From positions 1-57,742 of the forward strand of contig PXTT01000051.1 in NCBI GenBank assembly GCA_003022535.1: 57,742 bases of DNA. The letters run 5' to 3'. The DNA is from Bacteroidetes bacterium QS_9_68_14. GTDB lineage: Bacteria; Bacteroidota; Rhodothermia; Rhodothermales; Salinibacteraceae. Below, in pieces: positions 28,695 to 40,489 of this stretch; position 1 is the first letter of the stretch, and every line of letters starts with the position of its first letter. The notes below the pieces were generated by a model. The model had not been told where the DNA came from, searched no databases, and worked only from the letters and a program-made list of their open reading frames with translations. A program made the translations under genes and the position numbers.

Positions 28695-29150
28695 TCAGCC
28701 CTCCTCGGGCATGACCTGCACCTTCAGGTCGGCGGTGACGCCGTCTTCGTGGACCTCCACCGTCGCGGCGTAGATGCCGAGGCGGCGAATGGGAGACTCC
28801 TCCAGCTCAATGTCGCGCCGGTCGATCTGGTAGCCTCGCTCCGCGAGCTCCACAGAGATTTGCTGCGACGTGACGGAGCCATAGATCTCGTCGTCACTGC
28901 TCACGCGCGCGCTGACGACCACGAGCAGGTCTTCGAGCTCCTCGGCCAGCTCCTCAGCCTCCTCGCGGCTCTGCGCGCGGCGCTTGGCGGCCTGGCGCTC
29001 TTCTTCTTCGAGCGCTTTGATGGCGCCTTCGGTAGCGAGGCGGGCCTTCTGCTGGGGGATCAGGTAGTTGCGCCCGTAGCCATCGGCCACCTCTGCAAGG
29101 TCTCCGCGCTGGCCGACGTGCTCGACGTCTTCGAGCAGGATGATGTTCAT
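28695..29150 (-). CDS. rplI: 50S ribosomal protein L9
   Basis: MNIILLEDVEHVGQRGDLAEVADGYGRNYLIPQQKARLAT. Confidence 0.96.
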   Translation of the reverse strand: MNIILLEDVEHVGQRGDLAEVADGYGRNYLIPQQKARLATEGAIKALEEEERQAAKRRAQSREEAEELAEELEDLLVVVSARVSSDDEIYGSVTSQQISVELAERGYQIDRRDIELEESPIRRLGIYAATVEVHEDGVTADLKVQVMPEEG

Positions 29151-29243
29151 GAGAGGAGTGGGGAGCTTAGGTGTCGGTATTCGATCTTTCGGTCGCCGGG
29201 GTAAGAAGCAGAGAAACTCCGAAGCCAACGACCGGCAACCAGC

Positions 29244-29459
29244 TCACCGAACCGAGTCGGTCACGTACGGCAAGAGCGCCATGTGACGCGCGCGCTTAAC
29301 GGCCTTCGAGAGCTGGCGCTGGATGTGGGCGGGAGCGCCGGTTACGCGGCGCGGCAGGAGCTTACCCTGATTGTTGAGGTGTTGCTCGATGAAGTCTACG
29401 TCGCGGAAGTCCACGTAGTCCATCGACTGGTATTCGCTGCGGTCGGCTCCTCGAGGCAT
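29244..29459 (-). CDS. rpsR: 30S ribosomal protein S18
   Basis: YVDFRDVDFIEQHLNNQGKLLPRRVTGAPAHIQRQLSKAVKRARHMALLPY. Confidence 0.96.
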   Translation of the reverse strand: MPRGADRSEYQSMDYVDFRDVDFIEQHLNNQGKLLPRRVTGAPAHIQRQLSKAVKRARHMALLPYVTDSVR

Positions 29460-29538
29460 GGGGCGTAGCGGGGAAAGGGAGAGTTGAGAAGAAAGGGGCC
29501 AAGCGGGCCCTCTTTTTCACCTTGAGTGCTCGAACGTC

Positions 29539-29931
29539 TCAGCTTTCGTCGTCAGCTTCTTCGGCGGCGGCCTCGGCGGCCTCGCGGTCTTCGCGTTCGA
29601 GGCGCCGGCGGCGCTGGCGGCGCATCTTCGAGTCCATCCGTAGCGTTATGTAGCGCAGAATGTCGTCGTTGCGCTGCAGGCGGCGCTCGACCTTCGGGAC
29701 CAGCTCGCCGGGCGCTTCGAAGTAGGTGCGCACGTAGTAGCCGCTGCGCTTCCCGTCGATGCGGTAGGCCAGGCGCTGGGAGCCCCATTCGTCCACCTCT
29801 TCGACGTCTCCTCCGTTGCCGGCCAGGTAGTTGCTAATATCGTCGATGGTGCTCTGCGTATTGTCGTCGCTCAGCACGCCGCTGACGGCGTAGGTGAGCT
29901 CATACGGATACGTCGGGTCGTCGTCGGCCAT
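29539..29931 (-). CDS. rpsF: 30S ribosomal protein S6
   Basis: YELTYAVSGVLSDD...WGSQRLAYRIDGKRSGYYVRTYFEAPGELVPKVERRLQRNDDILRYITLRMD. Confidence 0.94.
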   Translation of the reverse strand: MADDDPTYPYELTYAVSGVLSDDNTQSTIDDISNYLAGNGGDVEEVDEWGSQRLAYRIDGKRSGYYVRTYFEAPGELVPKVERRLQRNDDILRYITLRMDSKMRRQRRRRLEREDREAAEAAAEEADDES

Positions 29932-30144
29932 AGTAGTGATGCGTCGGGGGTCCCTGTGGGATGACGGGCGAGTCACACCCTCGCCGCTTAGGACGAAGGC
30001 AGGGTAAGAGCATGTTCGTATGTAACCGAGACGCCCCGCCGAAGTCGCACCGATTCGTTGAAAAGCGCGCGTAATTTGGTCGTCGGTTTTCTATTCTCAG
30101 TCGTCAGCGGGCACGCTGAAAACCAAATCCCGACAGCCCACGCC

Positions 30145-31218
<1,074 letters not shown>

Positions 31219-31561
31219 GGCGGCGGCTCTCTGGCGGGCGCCTGGGAGAGGGGCGACGGACGCTCTGCTGTACCTGCGAGCCGGCTTCATCGAGGCGCGC
31301 CTGCGCGCCGCGCAGCGGGGGTAGGGCGTGGCGATGCGAAAGACGCGCGTGGGCAACGCCGCCCCCGGTCCCGTAGACCACGACGCCGGCCACGCCGTGG
31401 GCCAGGTGTGCGCCGGCTCTCGCGCCCGCCGGGTTGCCCAGAAAGCGGTAGCTCGGCAACGCGTCGGTGAGACCGGCATGTGGCGTAGGCCAACTCGGCG
31501 GGCGACCAACCCATCGAGACGCTCGGCGTGGCCAGCCTGAAGCCCGAAGCCCCCTCGCCAC

Positions 31562-33478
31562 TCACTCCACCGTTACGCTCTTGGCGAGGTTGCGGGGCTG
31601 GTCCACGTCGCAGCCGCGCATCACCGCCATGTGGTAGCTCAGCAGCTGGAGCGGCACGACCGTCAGGAGCGGAGAGAGGTACTCCATCGTCTCGGGGACG
31701 CGCATGACGTACTCCGCGAGGTCGTCGAGCTCGTGATTGTCAGCGTTAGTGATGGCGATGACGGCCCCGTCGCGCGCGTCGACCTCTTCGATGTTGGAAA
31801 CGACCTTGTCGTAGGTCGAGTCCTTCATGGCGATGAAGACAACCGGCATGAACCGGTCGATCAGCGCGATGGGGCCGTGCTTCATCTCGGCGGCGGGGTA
31901 GCCCTCCGCGTGGATGTAGGAAATTTCCTTGAGCTTCAGCGCGCCTTCGAGCGCCACGGGGAAGTTGTAGCCACGCCCCAGGTAGAGGAAGTTCGAGGCC
32001 TGACGGTAGATCTTCGCCAGGTCGGCCACCTCCTCCTCGCGTTGCAGCTCGGTGCGCACCTTCTCGGGTACGCCGGCGAGGGCGTCGAGGTGCTCCTGCA
32101 TCTGGCCGTCGGTGAGGGTGCGCCCTTCGGCCATCGCCAGAGCGATCATCGTCAGCACGCACACCTGGCAGGTGAAGGCTTTGGTCGAGGCCACGCCGAT
32201 CTCGGGGCCGGCGTGCAGATAGACGCCCGCGTCGGTCTCGCGGGCGATGGTGGAGCCGACGACGTTGCAGATGCCCAGCGCCAGGGCGCCCCGGTTCTGC
32301 GCCTCGCGCACGGCCGCGAGCGTGTCGGCCGTCTCTCCGCTCTGGCTGATGGCGATCACCACGTCACGGGCCGGGCGCAGGATCGGCTCGCGGTAGCGAA
32401 ACTCCGAAGCGTACTCCACCTCCACGGGCACTTCCGCAAGCGACTCGATGAGGTACTCTCCCACCAGCGCGGAGTGCCACGAGGTGCCGCAGGCCACCAG
32501 GATCACGCGGTCGGCGCCCCTGAGCGCGTCCATCACGTCTGTCAGCCCTCCCAGCAGCACCTGCCCCTTTTCGGGGTTGATGCGGCCCCTCATGCAGTCC
32601 TCCAGGGCGGTAGGCTGCTCCATGATCTCCTTGAGCATGAAGTGCTCGTAGCCGCCCTTCTCGATCTCTTCGAGGTCCCACTCCAGCTCGTGGATCTCTT
32701 TTTTGAGGTCAGCCCCCTCGATGGTTTTTACATCGTAGCCATCACGGCGCACGACGACCATCTCTCCGTCTTCGAGGTAGACGACCTGGCGCGTGTGCTC
32801 GATCAGCGGGGCCGCGTCGCTGCCGATGAAGTGCTCCCCGTCGTCGCCGACGCCGAGGATGAGCGGGCTGCCGTTGCGCGCGGCGATCAGGAGGTCCGGG
32901 TCCTCGGCGCTGGCCACGACGATCCCGTAGGCGCCGACCGTCTGGGTGAGCGCCTGGCGCACGGCTTCCTCCAGCGGCAGGCCCGTTTCCTGCTGCACGT
33001 CGTCGATGAGACGGACGAGCACCTCCGTGTCGGTATCGCTCTCGAAGGCATGCCCCTTTTCCCGGAGGCGCTCTTTGATCGCCGCGTAGTTTTCGATGAT
33101 GCCGTTGTGCACCAGCGCAAAGCGGCCGTCGCTGGAGGTGTGCGGATGGGCGTTGACGTCGCTGGGCGCCCCGTGCGTGGCCCAGCGCGTGTGCCCGATG
33201 CCCACCGAGCCGGGCAGGCCACCGCCGCTTCCGTTCTTCCGCTCACCCAGCGCGTCGCGCAGCGCGCTCACCTTGCCCTTCTTCTTATGCACCGACAGAT
33301 GTCCGTTGCCGGGGTTTTTCTCGTCACTGGGCGCCTGCCCGTTGCCGGCAGAGCCGTCTGGCCCGTCCACGATGGCCACGCCGGCGGAGTCGTAGCCGCG
33401 GTATTCGAGGCGCTCTAGGCCTTTGACGAGGATGTCCTCAGCCTCGCGGTCGCCGATGTAGCCTACGATTCCGCACAT
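31562..33478 (-). CDS. glmS: Glutamine--fructose-6-phosphate aminotransferase (isomerizing)
   Basis: [35 protein letters not shown]...[11 protein letters not shown]...ending [11 protein letters not shown]. Confidence 0.96.
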   Translation of the reverse strand: MCGIVGYIGDREAEDILVKGLERLEYRGYDSAGVAIVDGPDGSAGNGQAPSDEKNPGNGHLSVHKKKGKVSALRDALGERKNGSGGGLPGSVGIGHTRWATHGAPSDVNAHPHTSSDGRFALVHNGIIENYAAIKERLREKGHAFESDTDTEVLVRLIDDVQQETGLPLEEAVRQALTQTVGAYGIVVASAEDPDLLIAARNGSPLILGVGDDGEHFIGSDAAPLIEHTRQVVYLEDGEMVVVRRDGYDVKTIEGADLKKEIHELEWDLEEIEKGGYEHFMLKEIMEQPTALEDCMRGRINPEKGQVLLGGLTDVMDALRGADRVILVACGTSWHSALVGEYLIESLAEVPVEVEYASEFRYREPILRPARDVVIAISQSGETADTLAAVREAQNRGALALGICNVVGSTIARETDAGVYLHAGPEIGVASTKAFTCQVCVLTMIALAMAEGRTLTDGQMQEHLDALAGVPEKVRTELQREEEVADLAKIYRQASNFLYLGRGYNFPVALEGALKLKEISYIHAEGYPAAEMKHGPIALIDRFMPVVFIAMKDSTYDKVVSNIEEVDARDGAVIAITNADNHELDDLAEYVMRVPETMEYLSPLLTVVPLQLLSYHMAVMRGCDVDQPRNLAKSVTVE

Positions 33479-33993
33479 GCCGTTTCTGTCAGGATGGTGA
33501 ACAAAGAAGAGCGTTGCGGTCGCGCGCTGCTGCTGCAAAGTCACGCAAAGCTGCTGCAAAGAGGACGCCGACTGCCGCGCAGCATTTCTTTGGAAGGGTG
33601 CCCGGTCGTCGGATACAGGTAGCTTACCAAAATAGCAGGCCACCCGGCCATTTGCTACCACCGGCGGCGCACAGACGCAATCTTCCAGGAGTGGAAAAAG
33701 CGGAAACGAAGAGATGGGTCAATCCTTCCGAGGAGGCTTCAGGGGGAAAACTGTTGCCTCGCCTGGGCGAGGCGTCTTGCTCAGGCGAGGCGCTTGCACG
33801 AGACGTTCTTGCCGACACTGCATGCAAAGGGCTGCGCTTGGTTGTCGTAACGAGAGCTGAAGGACGACTTGGCATAATTTGTGAGCGCGCGTGCGGCCCG
33901 GACTGGCCGGAGATAACGTCCCCCGTTCGGCCGGTTGCGTCCTTTCGCTTCTGCGCACGTGTTTCCTTTCTTCCCATCTGTCCCGGTTCCCTC

Positions 33994-34599
33994 ATGTCTG
34001 CCTCTTCCCTTCCGAAGTCTGCTGTTTCCGCGCTCGCGCTCGCAAGCCTTCTGCTGTTCACGGTCGTCGGGTGCGACGGGGCCGGCGAGGACGGCGGTCG
34101 GACCGGCACCCTCCAGGTCATGCTCACCGACGCGCCCTTCCCCTTCGAGAGCGCTGAGGCGGCCAACGTGACCATCGAGCGCGTCGTCGCCCTCCCCGCC
34201 TCCGACTCCCCCGACGTCGAGGAAAACAATCGCTTCGTCCTGACCGACGAAACGCAGTCGTTCAACCTGCTCGAGCTGCGCGACGGCGTGACCGCCCCGC
34301 TGGCCGGCGAAGAGCTACCGGCCGGCACCTACGAGCAGATCCGCCTGATTCTGGGGGAGGAGGCGTCCGTCGTGATGGATGACGGAACGACCTACGACCT
34401 TCAAGTCCCCAGCGGCACGCAGACGGGCGTGAAAGTTCTGCTTGAAGGACTCGATATCAGCGCCGGCGAGGAGACCGAGCTGACCCTGGACTTCGACGTG
34501 AGCAAGTCGTTCGTGACGAAGGGAAATCCCGGCGCCCCCGGGGGCGTTCAGGGATTCCTCTTCAAGCCCGTCGTTACGGTCGAGCGCATCGACGAGTGA
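33994..34599 (+). CDS. DUF4382-type lipoprotein
   Basis: Lipobox LLLFTVVGCDG; GTLQVMLTDAPFPFESAEAANVTIERV, NLLELRDGVTAPLAGEELPAGTYEQIRLIL. Confidence 0.82.
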   Translation: MSASSLPKSAVSALALASLLLFTVVGCDGAGEDGGRTGTLQVMLTDAPFPFESAEAANVTIERVVALPASDSPDVEENNRFVLTDETQSFNLLELRDGVTAPLAGEELPAGTYEQIRLILGEEASVVMDDGTTYDLQVPSGTQTGVKVLLEGLDISAGEETELTLDFDVSKSFVTKGNPGAPGGVQGFLFKPVVTVERIDE

Positions 34600-34724
34600 G
34601 CGGCGAGGGCCCGGTCCATCGCCCTCGGTGGTTTTCGAAGGCCTAGGCCCCTGCCTCGCAGCTCGGAACGGACCACGCGCGGCCGACGACGAGGAATGCG
34701 CACAGAAAGGCTCCTCCTACAAAC

Positions 34725-35540
<816 letters not shown>

Positions 35541-35622
35541 GAGGGGGCGTGAAGGGTCGGGGCGAAAAGCGTAGGGAGGCGAAACGGTTCTCGGGCGAAC
35601 GGGCTCCGCAACGCCAGCACGT

Positions 35623-37731
35623 TCATTCGCCGGTCGGGTCGTCGGGGGCGTTGCCGCCGGCAGCGGTCGCCGGGGGCGGCTCGGCGGGCGGAGGCTCGGT
35701 GGGCGGCGGCTCCTTAGGCCGCGGCTCAGTGGGCGGAGGCGCGTCGGGGCGCACGAGGCGGCGGCGCACGCGCTTCTCGCGCAGGAAGGCGCCTTTGCGC
35801 GGGCGGCGCTCTGGCACCCAGCGGAACCCGTCGAGGCGGAACGGATCGGGCACGTTCGGGGCGCGCGGGGCCACGCCCTCGGGGCTGGAGAGCCAGCGGG
35901 CTTTCTTCAGTTCTCCGCCGCGCAGGTGGAACACGACCGAGTCGCTGGAGGCGCGCACGGCCCCGGCCAGCGTGCCGTCGTCTTTTTTGCGAAAGTAGAT
36001 CACCTCGGCGTTCGGCCGCACCACCAGCCGGCGCAGGGTCGTTTCCCCGGTCGAGTCGCGCGCGAAGCGGCCCCGAATGCGGCGTCCCTTGAGCTGCTGG
36101 AAGCGCCCCTCGAGCACGCTGTCTTCTTGCACGAGGAAGGCGTTGCCCCGCGCGTGGAGGCGGCGCACGGTCCCAGCGCGCCCGGTCACGCGCAGCGAGT
36201 CGCCGCTGAGCTGGCGCCGAGACGGCCCTCCCCCGTTGCCGCCGGCGCTCCAGGAGATCGGGCCCCCGAAGAAGCGCGACTCGCGCCGGGGCGGCGGACG
36301 GCCCGTGGAGTCAGCGCGTGCCGTATCTGTGCGCGCCACGCTGCCCGCGCGCGCCATGTCGGCCCGCGCCGCGGTGTCAGGTGGCGCGTTGCGCGGGCGC
36401 CCAGCCCGGCGCGCTGGTTCCGCGCGGTCAGGGCGCCGGTCGTAGACCGACGAGTCGGCAACGGCCTGAAGGTCTTGTTGCCAGAGACGCACCGAGTCGG
36501 TCGCGGTGAGGCGGCGGAGCGTGTCGGAGCGGGCGGTTTCAAGCCGGCGGGCGCGCACGATGAGCGTGTCGGGGCGTGCCTGCGGGGTAGGGGAAGCGGT
36601 CGTGTCGGCTTCCGAGGGAGCGGCTTCCGGGGGGGCGGCTTCCGAGGAGTCGGGCGGCTGGAGGCGCACCAGGAGCGCGCGCCCCGTGACGCGGCTGTAC
36701 CCGTCCTGCGGGTCGTTGTAAGCGCGCCGGCCCCAGAGTAACGTGCGAGCGGTCGTGTCGGGCAGGAGCGCGCGGCGGGTGGTGTCCACCGGCAGCGGGC
36801 GTCCCAGCAGCGACGGGCGCCGCGCGCGGGCGTCCAGCGTGTCGGGACGAGCGGGGCCGAGGCGCGTGGCCGTGTCGGGCCGGGCCGCTTTGTCGGGGGC
36901 CGCGCTTCCGGGCGCAGCACGCTGTGCCCCTGCGTCCCGGTTTGCGCTCGGCGCCTCTTCGCCCGTCCCCGCTTCCTCTTCCCCAGGCGAGGCACGGTCG
37001 CCGCGGCGCTCGATGAAGACGTTTCCGCGTGCTTTCGTGACCTCGCTACGGCGGCGGTACGTCACCGAGTCCGCCTCCAGATACGTCGAGTCGCTGAAGA
37101 CGCGCACCTGCCGGTAGAACTCGGCGCGCTCCGGTCGAGAAAAGTATTCCCCGCCCCGGCTTTTGAGAACGCGTGCAGAGTCAATGAGCGTGACACGGCG
37201 CGGGAAAAGCGCGCGCTCTTCCTCAAAGAAGTAGCGCCCGACCGGCCCGGCCAGAAGCACCTCCCCGCCCGAGGAGACGCGCACCTCGCCGGTGGCGCGC
37301 CCCACCTTGCGGCGGCTGTCGTAGCGCGCGCGGTCAGCCCAGAGGGAATCGCCCTCGTCGATGATGAGGACGTCGCCGGTAAAGATGATTTCGCCCGCCC
37401 CGGGCCGCTGCGTGGCGCGGTCGGCGCGCAGGCGCATCGTGCCTTGTCGCAGCCGCACGTTGCCGGCGAGGACCCGCTCGCGCCGGTCGCCCGCGGTCGA
37501 GGTTCGCGCCAGCGAGTCAGCGTTTACGATCTCGACCTGCTGCGTGGCGCTGGTGTCAGCCTGCTGCGCGTGCGACGTGGCCGGGCCTGCCCCCAGCAAC
37601 GCCATCAGCGCCAGCGGCGTGGCCATCCATACGGCAAGGCGGCCTTCGCGGAGCAAGCGGACTTGCGGTCTTTTTTCCAAAAGAGAAAAGGCGTGGGACG
37701 GACCATCTTTCGCTTCCCGTTTTCCTTGCAC
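35623..37731 (-). CDS. OstA/LptA-like protein with long low-complexity insertion and Pro-rich tail; start uncertain
   Basis: [66 protein letters not shown]; between lptC-like and lptB. Confidence 0.8.
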   Translation of the reverse strand: MQGKREAKDGPSHAFSLLEKRPQVRLLREGRLAVWMATPLALMALLGAGPATSHAQQADTSATQQVEIVNADSLARTSTAGDRRERVLAGNVRLRQGTMRLRADRATQRPGAGEIIFTGDVLIIDEGDSLWADRARYDSRRKVGRATGEVRVSSGGEVLLAGPVGRYFFEEERALFPRRVTLIDSARVLKSRGGEYFSRPERAEFYRQVRVFSDSTYLEADSVTYRRRSEVTKARGNVFIERRGDRASPGEEEAGTGEEAPSANRDAGAQRAAPGSAAPDKAARPDTATRLGPARPDTLDARARRPSLLGRPLPVDTTRRALLPDTTARTLLWGRRAYNDPQDGYSRVTGRALLVRLQPPDSSEAAPPEAAPSEADTTASPTPQARPDTLIVRARRLETARSDTLRRLTATDSVRLWQQDLQAVADSSVYDRRPDRAEPARRAGRPRNAPPDTAARADMARAGSVARTDTARADSTGRPPPRRESRFFGGPISWSAGGNGGGPSRRQLSGDSLRVTGRAGTVRRLHARGNAFLVQEDSVLEGRFQQLKGRRIRGRFARDSTGETTLRRLVVRPNAEVIYFRKKDDGTLAGAVRASSDSVVFHLRGGELKKARWLSSPEGVAPRAPNVPDPFRLDGFRWVPERRPRKGAFLREKRVRRRLVRPDAPPPTEPRPKEPPPTEPPPAEPPPATAAGGNAPDDPTGE

Positions 37732-37768
37732 GCTGCTCGCACGAAGAGGCCGGGAAGCGCCTTGGGGG

Positions 37769-38575
37769 CTACGGCGCGTCCTCGACGGTCACGCGGCCGG
37801 TCACGCGGCCGAGTTGGTAGGAGTCGAGGTTTTCGTCGGCGCGCAGATCGTAGCCTTGAATGCGGTCGGTGGGCGTCGTGATCTCCACGAAGCCGGGCGT
37901 GGCGATGCGCTTTTCCTCCTCGTGCCAGGCCAGGTGCTCGCCCTCCAGGCGCTTGCCCGTAGCGGTCTTCACCACGACGTGGCCCCGCGCGTCGAAGCGC
38001 CCGGCGGCATCGTGGTACACGATACGGTTGGCGCGGATCGTCGCGCTCACACTGTCGCTCGCGGCCTCGGGGTCGCCGCGCGCCGCCCCCCGCCCCTGCT
38101 CTGCTTCCTGGCCGCCGTCCTCGCTACCACTGCGGTAGAGGCGCGCGACCACGCGCCCGGCCGCCGAGTCGCGCCCGGCTGCCTCGCCCGCCTCCGCGGG
38201 GCCGGCCCGCGCGCGGCTCGCCTCCGTGCTGCCGGCGGCAGTGCGCAGGACCGTGTACGTGCTGTCCTCGCGCTCGTAACGCTCCATGAGCGCGGCCTCG
38301 ACGACGGCGCGCGGGGACTGGTTTTCGTAGATGGAAAACGCGACGTCCCGGCTTGCCTGGTCGGGCGCGGTGGCGCGCTGCTGTTCCTGCTGGAGGTCCG
38401 GGCGCGCCTCGGAGGAACGATATTCGCACGCTCCCAGCGTGAGGGCAGCTCCCAACGCGAGGACAGCCCCCAGCACGGGGAGCGCCGACCGCCCGGCCAG
38501 CGGCCTCGACGGAGTGCCCCCCCCGCCAGCGGGCCATGTGTCGTCGAGAGGCCGGGGAGACATGTCACGAACCAA
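37769..38575 (-). CDS. lptC: LptC-like LPS export lipoprotein
   Basis: Lipobox LTLGACEY; SIYENQSPRAVVEAALMERYE..., ATIRANRIVYHDAAGRFDARGHVVVKTATGKRLEGEHLAWHEEEKRI. Confidence 0.75.
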   Translation of the reverse strand: MVRDMSPRPLDDTWPAGGGGTPSRPLAGRSALPVLGAVLALGAALTLGACEYRSSEARPDLQQEQQRATAPDQASRDVAFSIYENQSPRAVVEAALMERYEREDSTYTVLRTAAGSTEASRARAGPAEAGEAAGRDSAAGRVVARLYRSGSEDGGQEAEQGRGAARGDPEAASDSVSATIRANRIVYHDAAGRFDARGHVVVKTATGKRLEGEHLAWHEEEKRIATPGFVEITTPTDRIQGYDLRADENLDSYQLGRVTGRVTVEDAP

Positions 38576-38775
38576 AAGACGGGGATGGAGTATTAGAGGT
38601 GTTAAATACGGTTGTGATAATTCGCACGACCGGTGAATGGGTAGAGTTCACCCGCGCCGAAACCGCCGCGTGGTCGCCCGGCCGTTTCCCTGAGCTTCTT
38701 TGCTTTTATTTCACGCCCCCGCCCTTTCCGGGGCAGCCCGCCTGCCTCCCGCTTTCTCGGCTTCCCTGCTTCCCT

Positions 38776-39159
38776 ATGAGTTTCGATGTCTCCTCGCGCG
38801 CCGATCAGGTCGTGACCATCGACATCGGTGACGCGCTCGACTTTCGCAACGCTTCGGACTTTAAGGCGCTCTGCCAGGAAGAGGCCGACGCGGGGGGGCG
38901 CCACTTCGTGCTCGATTTTTCGGGCACGGGCATCCTCGACTCCACGGGCCTGGGGGCGATTTTTTCGCTGTACCGCAAGGTCAGCCCTGAGGATGGGGAA
39001 GTCGTCTTCGCGGCCGTCTCGAAGCCCGTGGAGGTGGTCGTGCAACTGACCCGCACCTACAAGGTCTTCCAGCAGTTCGACGACGCAGCAGAGGCGCGCG
39101 CCGCGCTCGTGGAAGAGGAAGGCGGCGCCCCCTCGCCGGCTTCCCCCGGGCGTCCCTGA
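38776..39159 (+). CDS. STAS-domain anti-anti-sigma factor-like protein
   Basis: VVTIDIGDALDFRNASDFKALCQEE...HFVLDFSGTGILDSTGLGAIFSLYRKV. Confidence 0.9.
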   Translation: MSFDVSSRADQVVTIDIGDALDFRNASDFKALCQEEADAGGRHFVLDFSGTGILDSTGLGAIFSLYRKVSPEDGEVVFAAVSKPVEVVVQLTRTYKVFQQFDDAAEARAALVEEEGGAPSPASPGRP

Positions 39160-39240
39160 GCATCAACGGGCGCGCCTGAGCATCAAGAACGGTCGCTTGC
39201 GGGACGGCCTTCCACCTGTCTCCAGCTCTTTCGCTTCTCG

Positions 39241-40401
39241 ATGGCCGCCCCGGACCCCTCCTCCACCGAGCCCTCCCCGGCCGAGCAACGCTCGCTGCTG
39301 ATCGTGGAGGACGAACGCGCTCTGCGGCGCCTGCTGGAGTACCGCCTCGGCGGGAAGTACCAGGTCCGCACCGCCGCGCACGGGCGGGAAGCGCTCGACG
39401 TGATCAGCCAGCACCCGCCCGACCTGATCGTGTCGGACATCATGATGCCGCACATGGACGGCTTCGCCCTTCAGGAAGCCCTTCGAGAAGACAAGAACAC
39501 GCGCGCGATTCCGTTCATCTTCCTGACCGCCAAGGATGACGACGACAGCCGTCTGAAGGGTCTGCGCGAGGGCGTGGACGACTACATCACCAAGCCCTTC
39601 GACACCGAGCAGCTGCTGGGGCGCATTGACCGGCTGATGGAGCGGACGGAGGTCTTTCGCACGCACCTGAGCGCGGAGCTGGGCCGGGACTTCTCTGAGC
39701 GCCTCATGCCGCACTCCCTGCCGGAGCCGCCCGGCTGGCGCACCTTCTTCGTAAGCCGCCCGCACGACCAGGGCGGCGGGGACCTCTTCGCGTGGAAAGA
39801 GCCGGAACCCGGCGTCTTCTTCCTGACGGTCGGCGATGTGATGGGGAAGGGACTGCAGGCGAAGTTTTACGCCTACACGTTTCTCAGCTACATTCGCGGC
39901 ACCATCCACGCGATGCTGGCGGAGACGCGCTCCCCGGCCACGCTGATGAGCCGCATCAACGAGATGCTCCTCTCCGACGAGGTCGTCGAGGAGACGTTCG
40001 CCTCTCTCTTGATGGTACGCTGGGACGCAAACGAGGGCACCGTGACCTACGCCAACGCCGGGCACTGCCGCCCGCTCCTGCTCTCTGGCACGAAGGAGAG
40101 CCACGTCGTCGAGGACAGCGACCTCGTGCTGGGGCTCGAAGAGGGCGCGGCCTTCCACGACTACACGCTGTCGCTGGGCACGGGCGAGGCGCTGGTGCTC
40201 TACACCGACGGCCTCACCGAGCAACCCCTCGAAAGCGGGCGCATGCTCGGCGAGCAGGGCGTCCTCCAGATCGCCGACTCGGCCCGCGCGGCCGAGGATC
40301 CGCCCTCGAAGATTCTGAGCGCCATCGAGCCCAACACCCGGCACGGCGACTTCGACGACGACATCCTGATGTTCTGGCTGCAGCGAGAAGCGAGTTCGTA
40401 A
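39241..40401 (+). CDS. Response regulator with SpoIIE/PP2C phosphatase output domain (RsbU-like)
   Basis: LLIVEDERALRRLLEYRL...PDLIVSDIMMPHMDGFAL...FLTAKDDDDSRLKGLREGVDDYITKPFD; GDLFAW...VGDVMGKGLQAKFYAYTFLSYIR; YANAGHCRPLLL; VLYTDGLTE. Confidence 0.93.
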   Translation: MAAPDPSSTEPSPAEQRSLLIVEDERALRRLLEYRLGGKYQVRTAAHGREALDVISQHPPDLIVSDIMMPHMDGFALQEALREDKNTRAIPFIFLTAKDDDDSRLKGLREGVDDYITKPFDTEQLLGRIDRLMERTEVFRTHLSAELGRDFSERLMPHSLPEPPGWRTFFVSRPHDQGGGDLFAWKEPEPGVFFLTVGDVMGKGLQAKFYAYTFLSYIRGTIHAMLAETRSPATLMSRINEMLLSDEVVEETFASLLMVRWDANEGTVTYANAGHCRPLLLSGTKESHVVEDSDLVLGLEEGAAFHDYTLSLGTGEALVLYTDGLTEQPLESGRMLGEQGVLQIADSARAAEDPPSKILSAIEPNTRHGDFDDDILMFWLQREASS

Positions 40402-40489
40402 GTGTTTGTGAACGGCAGGTCGTCTTCACCCTGCGGGCGCGTTGCCCGGCAAAAGCCATCCATCGTCGCCCCCCACCAAGACGGGCCGG

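Noticed and set aside
31631-33418. 595-aa plus-strand ORF opposite glmS
   Set aside because: Antisense to an unambiguous GlmS.
33560-33990. Upstream extension of the DUF4382 ORF (start at 33514)
   Set aside because: Low-complexity upstream translation; signal peptide and lipobox begin at ATG 33994.
34604-34627. Hairpin CGAGGGC-N10-GCCCTCG after the DUF4382 gene as rho-independent terminator
   Set aside because: Stem present but no U-tract follows directly; not enough to call a terminator.
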